Part shown: positions 31,402 through 40,473 of the stretch, piece by piece | Layout: each line of letters begins with the position of its first letter | How positions within the stretch are numbered: the first letter of the stretch is position 1 | Source of the DNA: Ruminococcus flavefaciens 007c | Lineage (GTDB): Bacteria > Bacillota > Clostridia > Oscillospirales > Ruminococcaceae | Direction: 5' to 3' | NCBI RefSeq assembly: GCF_000571935.1 | Contig: NZ_ATAX01000016.1 | Location: 186,001 to 250,000, forward strand | Length of the DNA: 64,000 nt | The notes under the pieces: generated by a model | What the model was told of the DNA's origin: nothing | Seen by the model: the letters and a program-made list of their open reading frames with translations, nothing else | Databases searched by the model: none | Program-made: the position numbers and the translations under genes

Positions 31402-34011
31402 ATGAAACTGCTGAAGCGTATATGCTCTGCGGCAGCGTCAATGGCTGTATTCGCATCGACCCTCGGCACTATGCCTTTAACTTCTGTTTCCGCAGCCACT
31501 GCCGTAACGGTCTCCCCCTATGATGTATACGACATAAACGGAGGAACCTTTGAGGGCTGGGGAACCTCCCTGTGCTGGTGGGCCAACCGCATCGGCTATT
31601 CCGACACCCTTGCCCAGCAGGCAGCCGACACATTCTTCAGTCCCGAAGGGCTGGGACTCAATATCGCCCGCTTCAATATCGGCGGCGGCGATGATCCCTC
31701 CCACACCCATATAACCCGTACCGACTCAAATATGCCGGGATATACCCGATACAACAACGGCACGGTCACCTACGACTGGAGCGCCGATTCCAATCAGCGC
31801 AACGTACTGCAAAAATGTATAAAGGCAGCGGGAGATGATATGATAGTGGAAATGTTCTCCAACTCTCCCCCTTACTATATGACAAACAGCGGCTGCAGCT
31901 CGGGAGCCAAGACCTCGTCACAGAACAATCTCCGCGACGATAAATATACGGACTTCGCCGAGTACCTTGCCGAAGTAACGGCACACTACGAAAAGGACTG
32001 GGGCATACACGTACAGAGCATAACCCCCATGAACGAGCCCTATACGGACTACTGGGGAGCCTACAGCAACAAGCAGGAGGGCTGCCACTTCGATCAGGGC
32101 TCCTCTATGGACAAGATATATCAGGAGCTGTCAAAGTCCCTGAAAAAACGCGGCCTCAACGATATAATCATCAGCGCCAACGATGAATCCGTTATCGACA
32201 CCCAGATAACTTCATGGAACAAGATGTCAGATGCAACAAGAGCTCTCATCGGACGTATCGACACTCATACCTACGGCGGCAGCAAGCGCGGCGAGCTCAA
32301 GGACACAGCTATCAGGGCAGGCAGGAACCTTTGGATGAGCGAGGTTGACGGAGGCTCAACAGCAGGCAGCAACGCAGGCGAAATGGGCGCAGGTCTCTGG
32401 CTGGCAGACCGCATAACCCTTGACCTCAACGAGCTCAACTCCTCAGCATGGATACTCTGGCAGGTCATAGACAACCATATCTCCTCCGTAGGCATGAACG
32501 GCAACAAGGACAAGGGTATGGTAAACACACAGGGGGGCTACTGGGGACTTGCAGTTGCCGACCATGACAGCAACAGGATAATCCTCACCAAGAAATACTA
32601 CTCCATGGGACAGTTTTCAAGATATATCCGTCCGGGAATGACAATGCTCAAGTGCAGCAATAACTGCGTAGCGGCCTTTGACCGCAGGAACGGCAGACTG
32701 GTCATCGTAGCCACCAACGACGGCTCATCGGACAAGCAGCTGGTATTCGACCTCTCGGGCTTCAGCTCCATGGGAAGCTCGGCCTCTGCTGTACGTACAA
32801 GCAATTCCGAAAACTGGAAGGATATCGGCAGCATACCCGTATCTGGCGGAGCGCTTGCGGCAACTCTTACCAAACAGTCAGTCACTACCTTCATTATTGA
32901 CGGCGTAAAGGGCGGCACAGAGCTTACCGACAGGATAGACCTTTCATCAGCTGTCCTCAGCGGCTCCGACTCATGGAACAGCGACTCCTCCACCACCTAC
33001 CACAAGGCCTTTGACGGCAGTGCCGGCACCTTCTTTGACGGCGTTTCCGACGGCTGGGTACAGGCAGACCTGGGAGAGCTCTATGATATAACAGCACTGG
33101 GATATGCTCCCAGAAGCGGCTATGAGTACCGCATGACAGACGGAAAATTTCTCGCCTCACAGGACGGAAGCAACTGGACAGAGCTATATACCGTAAAGGA
33201 CAAGCCCACCTCGGGTATGCACTATGTTACCGCTCTTTCCGGTGACACCACACTGAGGTATATAAGATACGAGGTGCCATCCGGAAAGCCCACAAACGAG
33301 TACAACAACGACAGCGCCTACTGCGCAAATATAGCGGAGATAGCCCTCTTCGGCACTCCTCACAGCCAGTCGTCAGCCCCTAAGTACGACAAGCTCGGCA
33401 TAAGCTCGGCAGAAGGCACGCTATCATGGCATGAGGACGATACCACTACCTTTGAAATGGCCTACGACGGCAATATGAACACCTTCTTCGACGGACTGGA
33501 GGGCGGCTGCGTCACCCTTGATCTTGGCAGCAATTGCAGTATAGGCAATATAGCATACTGTCCGCGTAAGGGCTACGAACACCGCATGATAGACGGATTT
33601 TTCAGTGCATCCCTTGACGGAGTGAACTGGACAAGGATATATACCGTTCCAAGCAAGCCCGCCTTCAGAATGAACTTTACTCCCGAATTTGAAAACCTCA
33701 CTGCCCGTTATATACGCTATGAGGTGCCGACGGGAGCTCCCTCAAGTCCTCTTAACAACGACAGCGTTTACCTATGCAATATAGCCGAGATAGCAGTATA
33801 CGGCACAGCAGTGGCAGCCTCCCTCACAGGGGACGTAAACAATGACGGAGGCATCGACGTTGCTGACATTGTAACATATCAGCGCTATCTACTGAAGAAG
33901 GAAGCTCTTCCTGCTCCGGAAAATGCCGATATAAACGGCGACGGCGAGACAGATGTATTCGACATGATAAGTCTCAGGAAGCTTGTGCTCTCGAAGATAA
34001 ACGTTATCTGA
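31402..34011 (+). CDS. Secreted GH30-family glycoside hydrolase with two CBM32-like domains and a dockerin
   Basis: This 869-residue cellulosomal enzyme starts at ATG 31402 after GAAAGGAG. Residues 1-32 form a signal peptide. The (beta/alpha)8 catalytic domain (~38-505) opens FEGWGTSLCWWAN. It has an acid/base Glu in TPMNEPYTDYWG and a nucleophile Glu in LWMSEVDGG, as in GH30; the N-terminal WGTSLCWWA resembles endo-beta-1,6-galactanases, so that activity is possible but unproven. Two F5/8-type C (CBM32-like) domains (~510-650, 660-795) share FDG..DG and RYIRYEVP motifs. A type I dockerin follows (GDVNNDGGIDVADIVTYQRYLL; ADINGDGETDVFDMISLRKLVL). A terminator follows. Confidence 0.92.
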   Translation: MKLLKRICSAAASMAVFASTLGTMPLTSVSAATAVTVSPYDVYDINGGTFEGWGTSLCWWANRIGYSDTLAQQAADTFFSPEGLGLNIARFNIGGGDDPSHTHITRTDSNMPGYTRYNNGTVTYDWSADSNQRNVLQKCIKAAGDDMIVEMFSNSPPYYMTNSGCSSGAKTSSQNNLRDDKYTDFAEYLAEVTAHYEKDWGIHVQSITPMNEPYTDYWGAYSNKQEGCHFDQGSSMDKIYQELSKSLKKRGLNDIIISANDESVIDTQITSWNKMSDATRALIGRIDTHTYGGSKRGELKDTAIRAGRNLWMSEVDGGSTAGSNAGEMGAGLWLADRITLDLNELNSSAWILWQVIDNHISSVGMNGNKDKGMVNTQGGYWGLAVADHDSNRIILTKKYYSMGQFSRYIRPGMTMLKCSNNCVAAFDRRNGRLVIVATNDGSSDKQLVFDLSGFSSMGSSASAVRTSNSENWKDIGSIPVSGGALAATLTKQSVTTFIIDGVKGGTELTDRIDLSSAVLSGSDSWNSDSSTTYHKAFDGSAGTFFDGVSDGWVQADLGELYDITALGYAPRSGYEYRMTDGKFLASQDGSNWTELYTVKDKPTSGMHYVTALSGDTTLRYIRYEVPSGKPTNEYNNDSAYCANIAEIALFGTPHSQSSAPKYDKLGISSAEGTLSWHEDDTTTFEMAYDGNMNTFFDGLEGGCVTLDLGSNCSIGNIAYCPRKGYEHRMIDGFFSASLDGVNWTRIYTVPSKPAFRMNFTPEFENLTARYIRYEVPTGAPSSPLNNDSVYLCNIAEIAVYGTAVAASLTGDVNNDGGIDVADIVTYQRYLLKKEALPAPENADINGDGETDVFDMISLRKLVLSKINVI

Positions 34012-34034
34012 AATAAACGCCTATAAATAATTCA

Positions 34035-34066
34035 AGCCCCATGGGAATACCATGGGGCTCATTTTA
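34035..34066 (+). terminator. Terminator after the GH30 gene
   Basis: AGCCCCATGG / CCATGGGGCT (34035-34044 with 34050-34059), then CATTTTAT. Confidence 0.7.
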
Positions 34067-34082
34067 TGCAGCTTTCCGCTCA

Positions 34083-34868
34083 TTACTGCTTGTTGACTAT
34101 AAGGATCACTATCCATATTATGAGATAGTGCAGCGGATAAAAGATATAGAAAAACCACTTTGAAAAGGTGGGATGCTTTCCCTTCCTGCCATTGTAGAAC
34201 ACAGTCATACAAAGATAAGCCGCCGCGAACATCAGCAGCATTGTACCAACCTGTACCAGCAGCGGCACAGTCGGCACTTTTCCGAGGCTTAACAGGTTAA
34301 GACCGCAGTACAGAATTGCAAGGCTGATATAAGCTATAAACCTTGCCTTTGGCTTCCCGCGCAGACAATGCAGGATAAGTATGAATATGATGCCAAACAA
34401 CATCCACTCCGACTGTATCAGCAGAGTTGCTCCGCATATCAGCAGCACAAGACCTATCCTCTGCCACAGCCTGAATCTGCTCTCCCACGCCATCAGTGCA
34501 AGAAGTCCGAAGAAAAGCGTGAATATCACATTGGTATTCCACCAGCCGAAGACCTTGTACAGACAGAGCCAGTCAAAGGGCTGGGTTATGCAGGCGAATA
34601 TAAGCAGTCTTTTCGCGTATTTTTTCCTGTCGCGGGTATATTTATAGCCGTCCGCAATGAAGAAAAACATCACAGGCGGACAGATTATCGAGGTATATAC
34701 AAGTATCAGTTCCCACAGGGGCAGATCATAGTATCTGGTTACGTCTCCGTTAAATCTTGACATCATCACCCAGCCTACAAGATGTCCCCAGAACATAATG
34801 AATATGGCAAGGCATTTCATCATGTCCCTGTTGAATACTTTATACTTCGGGAGCGTGTTTTCTTCCAT
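34083..34868 (-). CDS. TraX-family acyltransferase-like membrane protein
   Basis: This 261-residue protein has about eight membrane helices. FNRDMMKCLAIFIMFWGHLVGW near the N-terminus and KWFFYIFYPLHYLIIWI near the C-terminus are typical of the TraX family. F-plasmid TraX acetylates pilin; chromosomal members are common in Firmicutes and probably acylate surface components. No conjugation genes are nearby, so a mobile origin is not implied. Confidence 0.88.
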   Translation of the reverse strand: MEENTLPKYKVFNRDMMKCLAIFIMFWGHLVGWVMMSRFNGDVTRYYDLPLWELILVYTSIICPPVMFFFIADGYKYTRDRKKYAKRLLIFACITQPFDWLCLYKVFGWWNTNVIFTLFFGLLALMAWESRFRLWQRIGLVLLICGATLLIQSEWMLFGIIFILILHCLRGKPKARFIAYISLAILYCGLNLLSLGKVPTVPLLVQVGTMLLMFAAAYLCMTVFYNGRKGKHPTFSKWFFYIFYPLHYLIIWIVILIVNKQ

Positions 34869-34933
34869 TATGTCTCTCCCTATTCATTTAATTACATGAA
34901 GTCATATCTGTTTCCGCGGTCTTGCGGAAAAAC

Positions 34934-35710
34934 TCAGTTCTTCTCGAACATATCCGCTCCCACGCCGCAGATAGGGCAGGTATAATCAGCGGGCAGCTCG
35001 TCTCCGGTATATTCATAACCGCATACCGTACATCTCCAGACAGTCCTGCCGTCCTCGGTCTTTCCAACAGGAACAGCCTCCTCCTTTGCACCGCCGACCT
35101 TCTCGAAATCAGCCTTGCCGTGCTTGCATATGGGACATACAAAATCATCGGGGACTTCCTCTCCCACATACTCATAGCCGCAGATAGCGCATCTCCAGAT
35201 GGTCTGCCCGTCGGGAGCAGTTCCCACTGCCTCGGGCTTTGGCTTTATATCGCTCTGATAATATTCATATGTAGCCGAAGGAGCATCGCTGAGCACCTCC
35301 ATATCCGTAACGTCACCTATGAACATGGTATGTGTGCCGAGGTCTATACTGTGCCATACAGAGCATGAGATAAACGCATTCGTACCCTTTGTAACGATCA
35401 TGCAGCCGTTTTCGCCGCGCTTGCAGTCGGTAAAGTCCGCAAACTTGTCCACATTGTGTCCCGACTGGAAGCCGAAGTGCTTAAAGAGAGCAAAATCCGC
35501 ATCGGTGCTTATAACGGAAGCAGTAAACCTTCCGGTATCCATTATCATATCATGAGTGAGATTGGTCTTCGCCACCGTGAGACTTACCTTGTTAGGTGTT
35601 GAAGTCACCTGTGCAAGGGTATTGGTGATACATCCGTTGTCTCTGCCTCTGCTGTTCGCCGTCACAACGAAAAGACCATAGCTTATTTTGTACATTGCTT
35701 TTTTGTCCAT
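34934..35710 (-). CDS. Flavin reductase-like domain fused to two rubredoxin domains
   Basis: This 258-residue cytoplasmic redox protein starts at ATG 35710 after CGGAGG. An FMN-binding flavin reductase domain (~1-155: YKISYGLFVVTA, GCITNTLAQVTSTP, LTHDMI) is followed by two rubredoxin modules. Each has two CxxC-type motifs: CAICGYEY...CPICKHG (~170-205) and CTVCGYEY...CPICGVG (~220-255). Related one-rubredoxin proteins (high-molecular-weight rubredoxin of Moorella) pass electrons to flavodiiron oxygen-reducing enzymes. Having two iron centres is notable. It probably helps this anaerobe cope with oxygen or peroxide. Confidence 0.92.
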   Translation of the reverse strand: MDKKAMYKISYGLFVVTANSRGRDNGCITNTLAQVTSTPNKVSLTVAKTNLTHDMIMDTGRFTASVISTDADFALFKHFGFQSGHNVDKFADFTDCKRGENGCMIVTKGTNAFISCSVWHSIDLGTHTMFIGDVTDMEVLSDAPSATYEYYQSDIKPKPEAVGTAPDGQTIWRCAICGYEYVGEEVPDDFVCPICKHGKADFEKVGGAKEEAVPVGKTEDGRTVWRCTVCGYEYTGDELPADYTCPICGVGADMFEKN

Positions 35711-35801
35711 AAAAGACACCTCCGTTTTATGCGCAGTATCCGCGCTTATTTCCGTATTATTATAATACCATCAAGCCATGCCTCGATTCAAGCACATTTT
35801 A

Positions 35802-36203
35802 TTAAATATCGACAGAAATACTGCTGAAAAGCTTAACAACAGCGATTATCCCGGTCAGGGCACCGACTACCAGCATCATTATGATCCCTCTTCTGGAGTA
35901 CTTCTGCGCTCCCTCATCATATATTTCTCTGGGATCCGAAGGATTGATGTAAATATAGACTGTCTCTCCTTCGGAATGCGGAACCACGGGAATAAAATTG
36001 CCCGTTCTCTCCACATAATCCTGTCCGTTATAACTGTAAGAATAAAATGGCAACATCGAGTTATTGCCTTCTCCTGTATTTATCCTATTGACAAATGCAA
36101 TCCTTGCACTGACCATTTCCGTACATCTTTTTTTCTTGCCGTTTAACGTATATGAGATATATACTCCCAGCATAATAAGAAGAACTGAAAAAAATAGTAA
36201 CAT
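35802..36203 (-). CDS. DUF3592 membrane protein, copy A
   Basis: This 133-residue protein has a membrane helix at each end (~1-20, ~105-125). A central extracytoplasmic-type beta region carries YSYSYNGQDYVERTG and GETVYIYINPSDPREIYDE, the DUF3592 pattern. The ribosome site is GCGGAGG. A TTGACA-17-TATAAT promoter directly upstream lies inside a decayed gene fragment. Function unknown. Confidence 0.8.
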   Translation of the reverse strand: MLLFFSVLLIMLGVYISYTLNGKKKRCTEMVSARIAFVNRINTGEGNNSMLPFYSYSYNGQDYVERTGNFIPVVPHSEGETVYIYINPSDPREIYDEGAQKYSRRGIIMMLVVGALTGIIAVVKLFSSISVDI

Positions 36204-36233
36204 AAATACAACCTCCGCTATTGATATTACCTG

Positions 36234-36262
36234 ATTATAGCATTATTATAAGATGATGTCAA
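36234..36262 (-). promoter_or_regulatory. Promoter for DUF3592 copy A
   Basis: Minus strand: TTGACA (36262-36257), 17 bp and TATAAT (36239-36234). Confidence 0.75.
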
Positions 36263-36279
36263 CAATGTTCCTTTGTTAT

Positions 36280-36349
36280 CCGTCACAACGAAAAGACCGC
36301 AGCTTATTTTGTACATTGCTTTCTTGTCCATAAAAGACACACCAGTTTT
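36280..36349 (-). pseudogene. Decayed duplicate of the flavin-reductase gene start
   Basis: About 64 of 70 bases match 35659-35728, covering the first ~17 codons and leader of the flavin reductase gene (it still reads MDKKAMYKISCGLFVVT). The ribosome site GGAGG has mutated (ACACCTCC became ACACACCA), and the frame soon stops near 36230. More distant similarity extends upstream (GATTCAAGCA-TTTTATTAA near 35793 and 36405). This is the remnant of a local duplication. Confidence 0.8.
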
Positions 36350-36481
36350 TTACATAAATATAACTGAAACCATTCCCATACTCTGATTTTATCAAAATCC
36401 ATCTGCGAATTCAAGTATAATTTTATTAATATTCTTTAATCAGCAAAAATCCGCAAGATTTTACGGTATCATGCTCTTGCA

Positions 36482-36510
36482 TTGACAAACTAACCGTAGC
36501 GTGATATAAT
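36482..36510 (+). promoter_or_regulatory. Promoter for DUF3592 copy B
   Basis: TTGACA (36482-36487), 17 bp, and extended -10 TGATATAAT (36502-36510). Confidence 0.85.
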
Positions 36511-36535
36511 TTGAAAAACGAAAGGAGAACAAATA

Positions 36536-36943
36536 ATGTTCGTATACTTTATTGCCATTTTACCACTCGCTTTAGGCTCTTATACTTTTTACTCATTATT
36601 CAAGTCAATAAAGAATTGTACTGTCATGGTTGAGGCTGAAATAATCGATATAATGACCGGAGAAGACACTGATTTAGATGGTTATACTACCTTATACTAT
36701 AAGCCTGTATTTCGGTACTATTACGACGGACACGAATATATATCCTCAGAAATGACAGAATATCCAAGTATAAACTATCAAAAAGGTGATACTTTAACTA
36801 TATACATAAACCCCGAATTTCCGGATGAGGTCTTGAATAAAAAAATAAGAACCAAATCATATATCGCATTCGGAACACTATGTATCTTATTCAGTATCTT
36901 AATTATTGCTATAAATCTTTTCTTTTCATATCACAGCAGCTGA
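36536..36943 (+). CDS. DUF3592 membrane protein, copy B
   Basis: This 135-residue protein has the same plan as copy A: N-terminal helix, central FRYYYDGHEYISSEM and GDTLTIYINPEFPDEVLNK, C-terminal helix. Its DNA is more AT-rich than its neighbours. Copies A and B are transcribed divergently around the flavin-reductase remnant, suggesting duplication with rearrangement. Ribosome site AAAGGAG. Function unknown. Confidence 0.8.
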   Translation: MFVYFIAILPLALGSYTFYSLFKSIKNCTVMVEAEIIDIMTGEDTDLDGYTTLYYKPVFRYYYDGHEYISSEMTEYPSINYQKGDTLTIYINPEFPDEVLNKKIRTKSYIAFGTLCILFSILIIAINLFFSYHSS

Positions 36944-36986
36944 CTGAAGTATATCACCATATCAAAAATACTTTTTTTAAAGTGGC

Positions 36987-37015
36987 TTGCATTTTTATTC
37001 ATGTAGTGGTATAAT
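36987..37015 (+). promoter_or_regulatory. Promoter of the thiamine operon
   Basis: TTGCAT (36987-36992), 17 bp and extended -10 TGGTATAAT (37007-37015), just before the riboswitch. Confidence 0.75.
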
Positions 37016-37021
37016 AATAAA

Positions 37022-37106
37022 AAAGGGAGCTTGTGAACAGGCTGAGAGGGAGTTGTAAACTCCGACCATACCTGATTTGGATAATGCCAACGGAGGGAAA
37101 TACTTA
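37022..37106 (+). ncRNA. TPP riboswitch (THI element)
   Basis: The conserved blocks are all present: GGGAGC, GCTGAGAGGGAG, GACCATACCTGATTTGGATAATGCCAACGGAGGGAA. It binds thiamine pyrophosphate. A terminator hairpin follows at 37115-37148, so it most likely acts by transcription termination upstream of thiD-thiC. Confidence 0.96.
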
Positions 37107-37114
37107 TGGAATGT

Positions 37115-37148
37115 AGGTGTGTCTCTTTGCGGCACACCTTTTGTTTTC
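37115..37148 (+). terminator. Riboswitch-controlled terminator
   Basis: AGGTGTG / CACACCT (37115-37121 with 37133-37139), then TTTTGTTTTC. Confidence 0.8.
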
Positions 37149-37249
37149 AAGTTTCGCTTTGCAGCGGGACATCGGGGGCACCACCTTGTTTCGCTATACA
37201 AAATTAATGCTGGGGCATATGCCCGAATTTACAAAAAGGAGAAAAGCAG

Positions 37250-38056
37250 ATGAAAACAGCATTAACAATCGCAGGGAGCGATTCCTGCGGAGGCGCCGGC
37301 ATTCAGGCGGACATTAAAACAATGACCATGAATGGTGTTTATGCGATGAGCGCTGTAACGGCACTTACTGCGCAGAACACGACCGGCGTAACAGGTATAA
37401 TGGAGGTAACGCCTGAATTCCTTGCCATGCAGCTTGACGCTGTGTTTACGGATATACGTCCCGACGCAGTCAAGACAGGTATGGTATCCTCCGACAAGCT
37501 GATACGTATCATCGCGGAAAAGCTTCGTCAGTACAAAGCAGAAAATATAGTTGTGGATCCCGTAATGGTAGCCACCAGCGGTTCAAGGCTTATTGCCGAG
37601 GAGGCTGTGGAAACTCTGAGATTGGAGCTTCTCCTCGTCGCTTCCGTGGTAACGCCGAATATCCCCGAAGCCGAGATACTTGCGGATATGAGCATAACCT
37701 CGGACAAGGACATGATCACCGCCGCTGAGACCATAGGCAGGAAATACGGCTGTGCAGTGCTCTGCAAGGGCGGCCACAGTCTCAATGACGCCAACGACCT
37801 GCTCTGGAACAACGGAAATATAACATGGTTCAGAGGCAAGCGCATAGACAATCCCAATACTCACGGCACAGGCTGCACACTTTCCAGTGCTATCGCTTCA
37901 AATCTGGCTAAGGGCTTCGGTCTTGAGAAGTCCGTGGAGCGTGCCAAGGAATACATATCAGGAGCTCTGGCGGAAATGCTTGATCTCGGAAAGGGCAGCG
38001 GCCCTATGGCTCATGCCTTCGCACTGACCGGCGAATTTTCAAAAACAGCTGAATAA
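37250..38056 (+). CDS. thiD: ThiD, HMP/HMP-phosphate kinase
   Basis: This 268-residue cytoplasmic kinase phosphorylates HMP and HMP-P in thiamine synthesis. It starts with [21 protein letters not shown], has [11 protein letters not shown] and ends its core with the anion-hole motif [20 protein letters not shown]. The ribosome site is AAAGGAG. Expression is under the TPP riboswitch, with thiC 46 bp downstream. Confidence 0.96.
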   Translation: MKTALTIAGSDSCGGAGIQADIKTMTMNGVYAMSAVTALTAQNTTGVTGIMEVTPEFLAMQLDAVFTDIRPDAVKTGMVSSDKLIRIIAEKLRQYKAENIVVDPVMVATSGSRLIAEEAVETLRLELLLVASVVTPNIPEAEILADMSITSDKDMITAAETIGRKYGCAVLCKGGHSLNDANDLLWNNGNITWFRGKRIDNPNTHGTGCTLSSAIASNLAKGFGLEKSVERAKEYISGALAEMLDLGKGSGPMAHAFALTGEFSKTAE

Positions 38057-38102
38057 TGAGCATCAAAGCTCGGAAAAAATATATTTATCGGAGGAAATTA
38101 TC

Positions 38103-39416
38103 ATGAAGAATTATTATACACAGATGGAAGCGGCTAAGAAGGGCATCATAACTCCCGAAATGAAGATAGTCGCTGAAAAGGAATATATCGACGCAGAGGA
38201 GCTCCGCGCACTGGTTGCTAAGGGCGAGGTTTGTATCCCCTGCAATATCAATCACAAGTCCATATCTCCCGAGGGTATCGGTACAAAAATGCGTACCAAG
38301 ATAAACGTTAACCTCGGTATCTCAGGTGACGCAAAGAACTACGACGTTGAGATGGAAAAGGTAGATATGGCGCTTAAATTCGGCGCTGAGGCTATTATGG
38401 ACCTCTCGAACTACGGTAAGACAAATACCTTCCGTCAGGCCCTCATCGAAAAATCACCTGCTATGATAGGTACTGTCCCTATGTATGACGCTATCGGCTA
38501 TCTTGAAAAGGACCTCCTTGAGATAACTCCCCAGGACTTCCTCAGAGTTGTCCGCGCTCATGCCGAGGAGGGCGTTGACTTCATGACTATACACGCAGGT
38601 ATCAACCGCCGTGCAGTTGAGGCCTTCCGCAGAGACAAGCGAAAGATGAACATCGTTTCACGCGGCGGTTCTCTGCTCTTTGCATGGATGATGATGACGG
38701 GAAATGAAAATCCCTTCTATGAATACTACGATGAGGTGCTCGATATCCTCCGTGAATTTGACTGTACCATCTCACTGGGAGACGCTCTCCGTCCCGGCTG
38801 TATAGACGATTCCACCGACGCCGGCCAGATCGCCGAGCTCATTGAGCTGGGTGCCCTTACCGAAAGAGCATGGGCAAAGGACGTTCAGGTAATGGTAGAA
38901 GGCCCCGGACATATGGCCATGAACGAGATCGCTGCAAATATGAAGCTTCAGAAGCGCATCTGCCACAATGCTCCCTTCTACGTTCTCGGACCTCTGGTAA
39001 CGGATATATTCCCGGGCTACGATCATATCACCTCTGCTATCGGCGGTGCTATCGCTGCTGCCAGCGGTGCTGACTTCCTGTGCTATGTTACTCCCGCAGA
39101 GCATCTCCGTCTTCCCGATACAAACGACGTTAAGGAAGGTATCATCGCAAGCCGCATAGCCGCTCATGCTGCCGATATCGCAAAAGGCGTTCCTCACGCT
39201 ACAGACAGGGACAACGCTATGGCTGAGGCCCGTCATGAGGTGGACTGGGACAAGATGTTCGATATTGCAGTTGACAGCGAAAAGGCAAGAGCTTATTTCG
39301 AGAGCACTCCCCCTGCTGACAGACACACCTGCTCAATGTGCGGCAAAATGTGTGCTGTAAGAACTACGAATATGATCCTCAACGGCGAAAAGGTCGAATT
39401 CTGTTCTGAGAAGTAA
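38103..39416 (+). CDS. thiC: ThiC, HMP-phosphate synthase (radical SAM)
   Basis: This 437-residue enzyme converts aminoimidazole ribotide to HMP-P. It has MEGPGHM-type motifs ([14 protein letters not shown]), [11 protein letters not shown] and [25 protein letters not shown]. The iron-sulfur motif near the C-terminus reads CSMCGKMC, one residue shorter than the CSMCGPKFC of E. coli; this short form is familiar in clostridial ThiC. It lacks the N-terminal extension of proteobacterial ThiC. Ribosome site GGAGG. Confidence 0.96.
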   Translation: MKNYYTQMEAAKKGIITPEMKIVAEKEYIDAEELRALVAKGEVCIPCNINHKSISPEGIGTKMRTKINVNLGISGDAKNYDVEMEKVDMALKFGAEAIMDLSNYGKTNTFRQALIEKSPAMIGTVPMYDAIGYLEKDLLEITPQDFLRVVRAHAEEGVDFMTIHAGINRRAVEAFRRDKRKMNIVSRGGSLLFAWMMMTGNENPFYEYYDEVLDILREFDCTISLGDALRPGCIDDSTDAGQIAELIELGALTERAWAKDVQVMVEGPGHMAMNEIAANMKLQKRICHNAPFYVLGPLVTDIFPGYDHITSAIGGAIAAASGADFLCYVTPAEHLRLPDTNDVKEGIIASRIAAHAADIAKGVPHATDRDNAMAEARHEVDWDKMFDIAVDSEKARAYFESTPPADRHTCSMCGKMCAVRTTNMILNGEKVEFCSEK

Positions 39417-39447
39417 TATATGAATCATGGCTGAAAACAGCCATTCG

Positions 39448-39472
39448 GGCGCACTATATGTGCGCCTTTTTT
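39448..39472 (+). terminator. Terminator after thiC
   Basis: GGCGCAC / GTGCGCC with a short loop, then TTTTTT. Confidence 0.85.
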
Positions 39473-39473
39473 A

Positions 39474-39502
39474 TTGACAGAAGTCTGATTATATGATATA
39501 AT
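39474..39502 (+). promoter_or_regulatory. Promoter for the broken DUF3592-like gene
   Basis: TTGACA (39474-39479), 17 bp and extended -10 TGATATAAT (39494-39502). Confidence 0.85.
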
Positions 39503-39561
39503 CAATTATGTATTCAATTGTATATTCATTTGTGTATTCATTTATTAGGGGGAAATGTTAT

Positions 39562-40008
39562 ATGCTTATGAGCCGGAAAGCGTTCTGCGATCTTGATCCC
39601 GGCAAGCAGGCCATGATAGGATTCTTTTTTATCCTGTCGGTGCTTTGCGTCATCGCTGCCGTGGTCTATTTAATACATCGTATCCTGACTTATCTCTGCT
39701 TCGCAAAAAAGATAAGCGCAAAGATACTATATGCCGAGAGGATCACCCTGCCCACAGGGCAGATCATGGCTCTCTTTACCTGTTCCTATACCTATAAGGA
39801 CAAGGTCTAAAAGGCAAGAGTGGAAAAATACGGCAAGGAAACTGAATGTAAAAAAACGACTGAGATCGTCATTGATTCAAGGCATCCGCGGAAAGTGCTC
39901 TATCCCCAGGGAAAGATACTCTCCACCATCGGCCTTATCCTGCTGCTTACAGGCGGTTCTGTGCTGTTCTACTATATGTTTGAAAGCTTATACAATTACT
40001 ATTGCTGA
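39562..40008 (+). pseudogene. DUF3592-like membrane protein gene with an in-frame stop codon
   Basis: From ATG 39562 (after AGGGGG) the frame encodes a membrane helix and the start of a DUF3592-like domain (FTCSYTYKDKV), then hits TAA at 39808-39810. The same frame continues without shift to 40008 with KARVEKYGKE, EIVIDSRHPRKVLYPQGK and a second membrane helix. This is exactly the missing half, where a Tyr codon (TAC/TAT) would fit. One base change therefore explains the break. A strong promoter remains, so the loss may be recent, a read-through case, or a sequencing error. Confidence 0.75.
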
Positions 40009-40056
40009 GCTGCGGCTGTCTGATAAATGATAGTTATTAAATTTTAATATCCAGCG

Positions 40057-40084
40057 GGACGGAGATAATCCGTCCTTTTTTTTG
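40057..40084 (+). terminator. Terminator after the broken DUF3592-like gene
   Basis: GGACGGA / TCCGTCC with a 5-base loop, then a run of nine T. Confidence 0.85.
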
Positions 40085-40310
40085 GCGCAAATACACTGAA
40101 AAACAATGTGTCTGTAATGGCTGCGGATATTCTCCGCGGCCTTTATCACCCCTTTCACTTATACACCGAAAATCACAAAAATTCAACGGAAAACCATTGA
40201 ATTTCAAAATAAAAAAATCCAGAATTGTTATAGTGCACAATCAAGGCATGGATTTATTGTATAAAACGCACGGTAAAAAATCCTTCTCACGAAAAATGTT
40301 TCTTTTTCTC

Positions 40311-40339
40311 TTGATTATAATGTGTAAAGGTGTTATAAT
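40311..40339 (+). promoter_or_regulatory. Promoter for the oxidoreductase-GtrA operon
   Basis: TTGATT (40311-40316), 17 bp and extended -10 TGTTATAAT (40331-40339). Confidence 0.75.
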
Positions 40340-40473
40340 ATACTTTATGGTCGGCGTGGACTAATGCAGCTTTTCTGCGTCCGAACATAAGAGTTTTCAG
40401 TAACTTGTACTTTTGTTTTTACATTATATCTATAACACACGGCGCCCGGCGCTGTGCAGAAAGGAATATAAAC

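Larger units (their letters stand above)
40009..40473 (+). other. 465-bp gene-free region before the oxidoreductase operon
   Basis: It contains a terminator (40057-40084), a promoter (40311-40339) and a ~128-nt leader with no recognised riboswitch. Reading frames inside are short and lack ribosome sites. A small imperfect hairpin around GCTGCGGATATTCTCCGCGGC occurs near 40120. Confidence 0.6.

Noticed and set aside
34083-34868. TraX-like gene as evidence of a conjugative plasmid
   Set aside because: No transfer, relaxase or pilus genes are nearby, and TraX homologues are common on Firmicute chromosomes.
37150-37249. Second regulatory RNA between the TPP riboswitch terminator and thiD
   Set aside because: Only a small GGGGCATATGCCC hairpin is seen; no known RNA family pattern fits.
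38772-39326. 184-codon minus ORF inside thiC
   Set aside because: It is antisense to a highly conserved enzyme gene.
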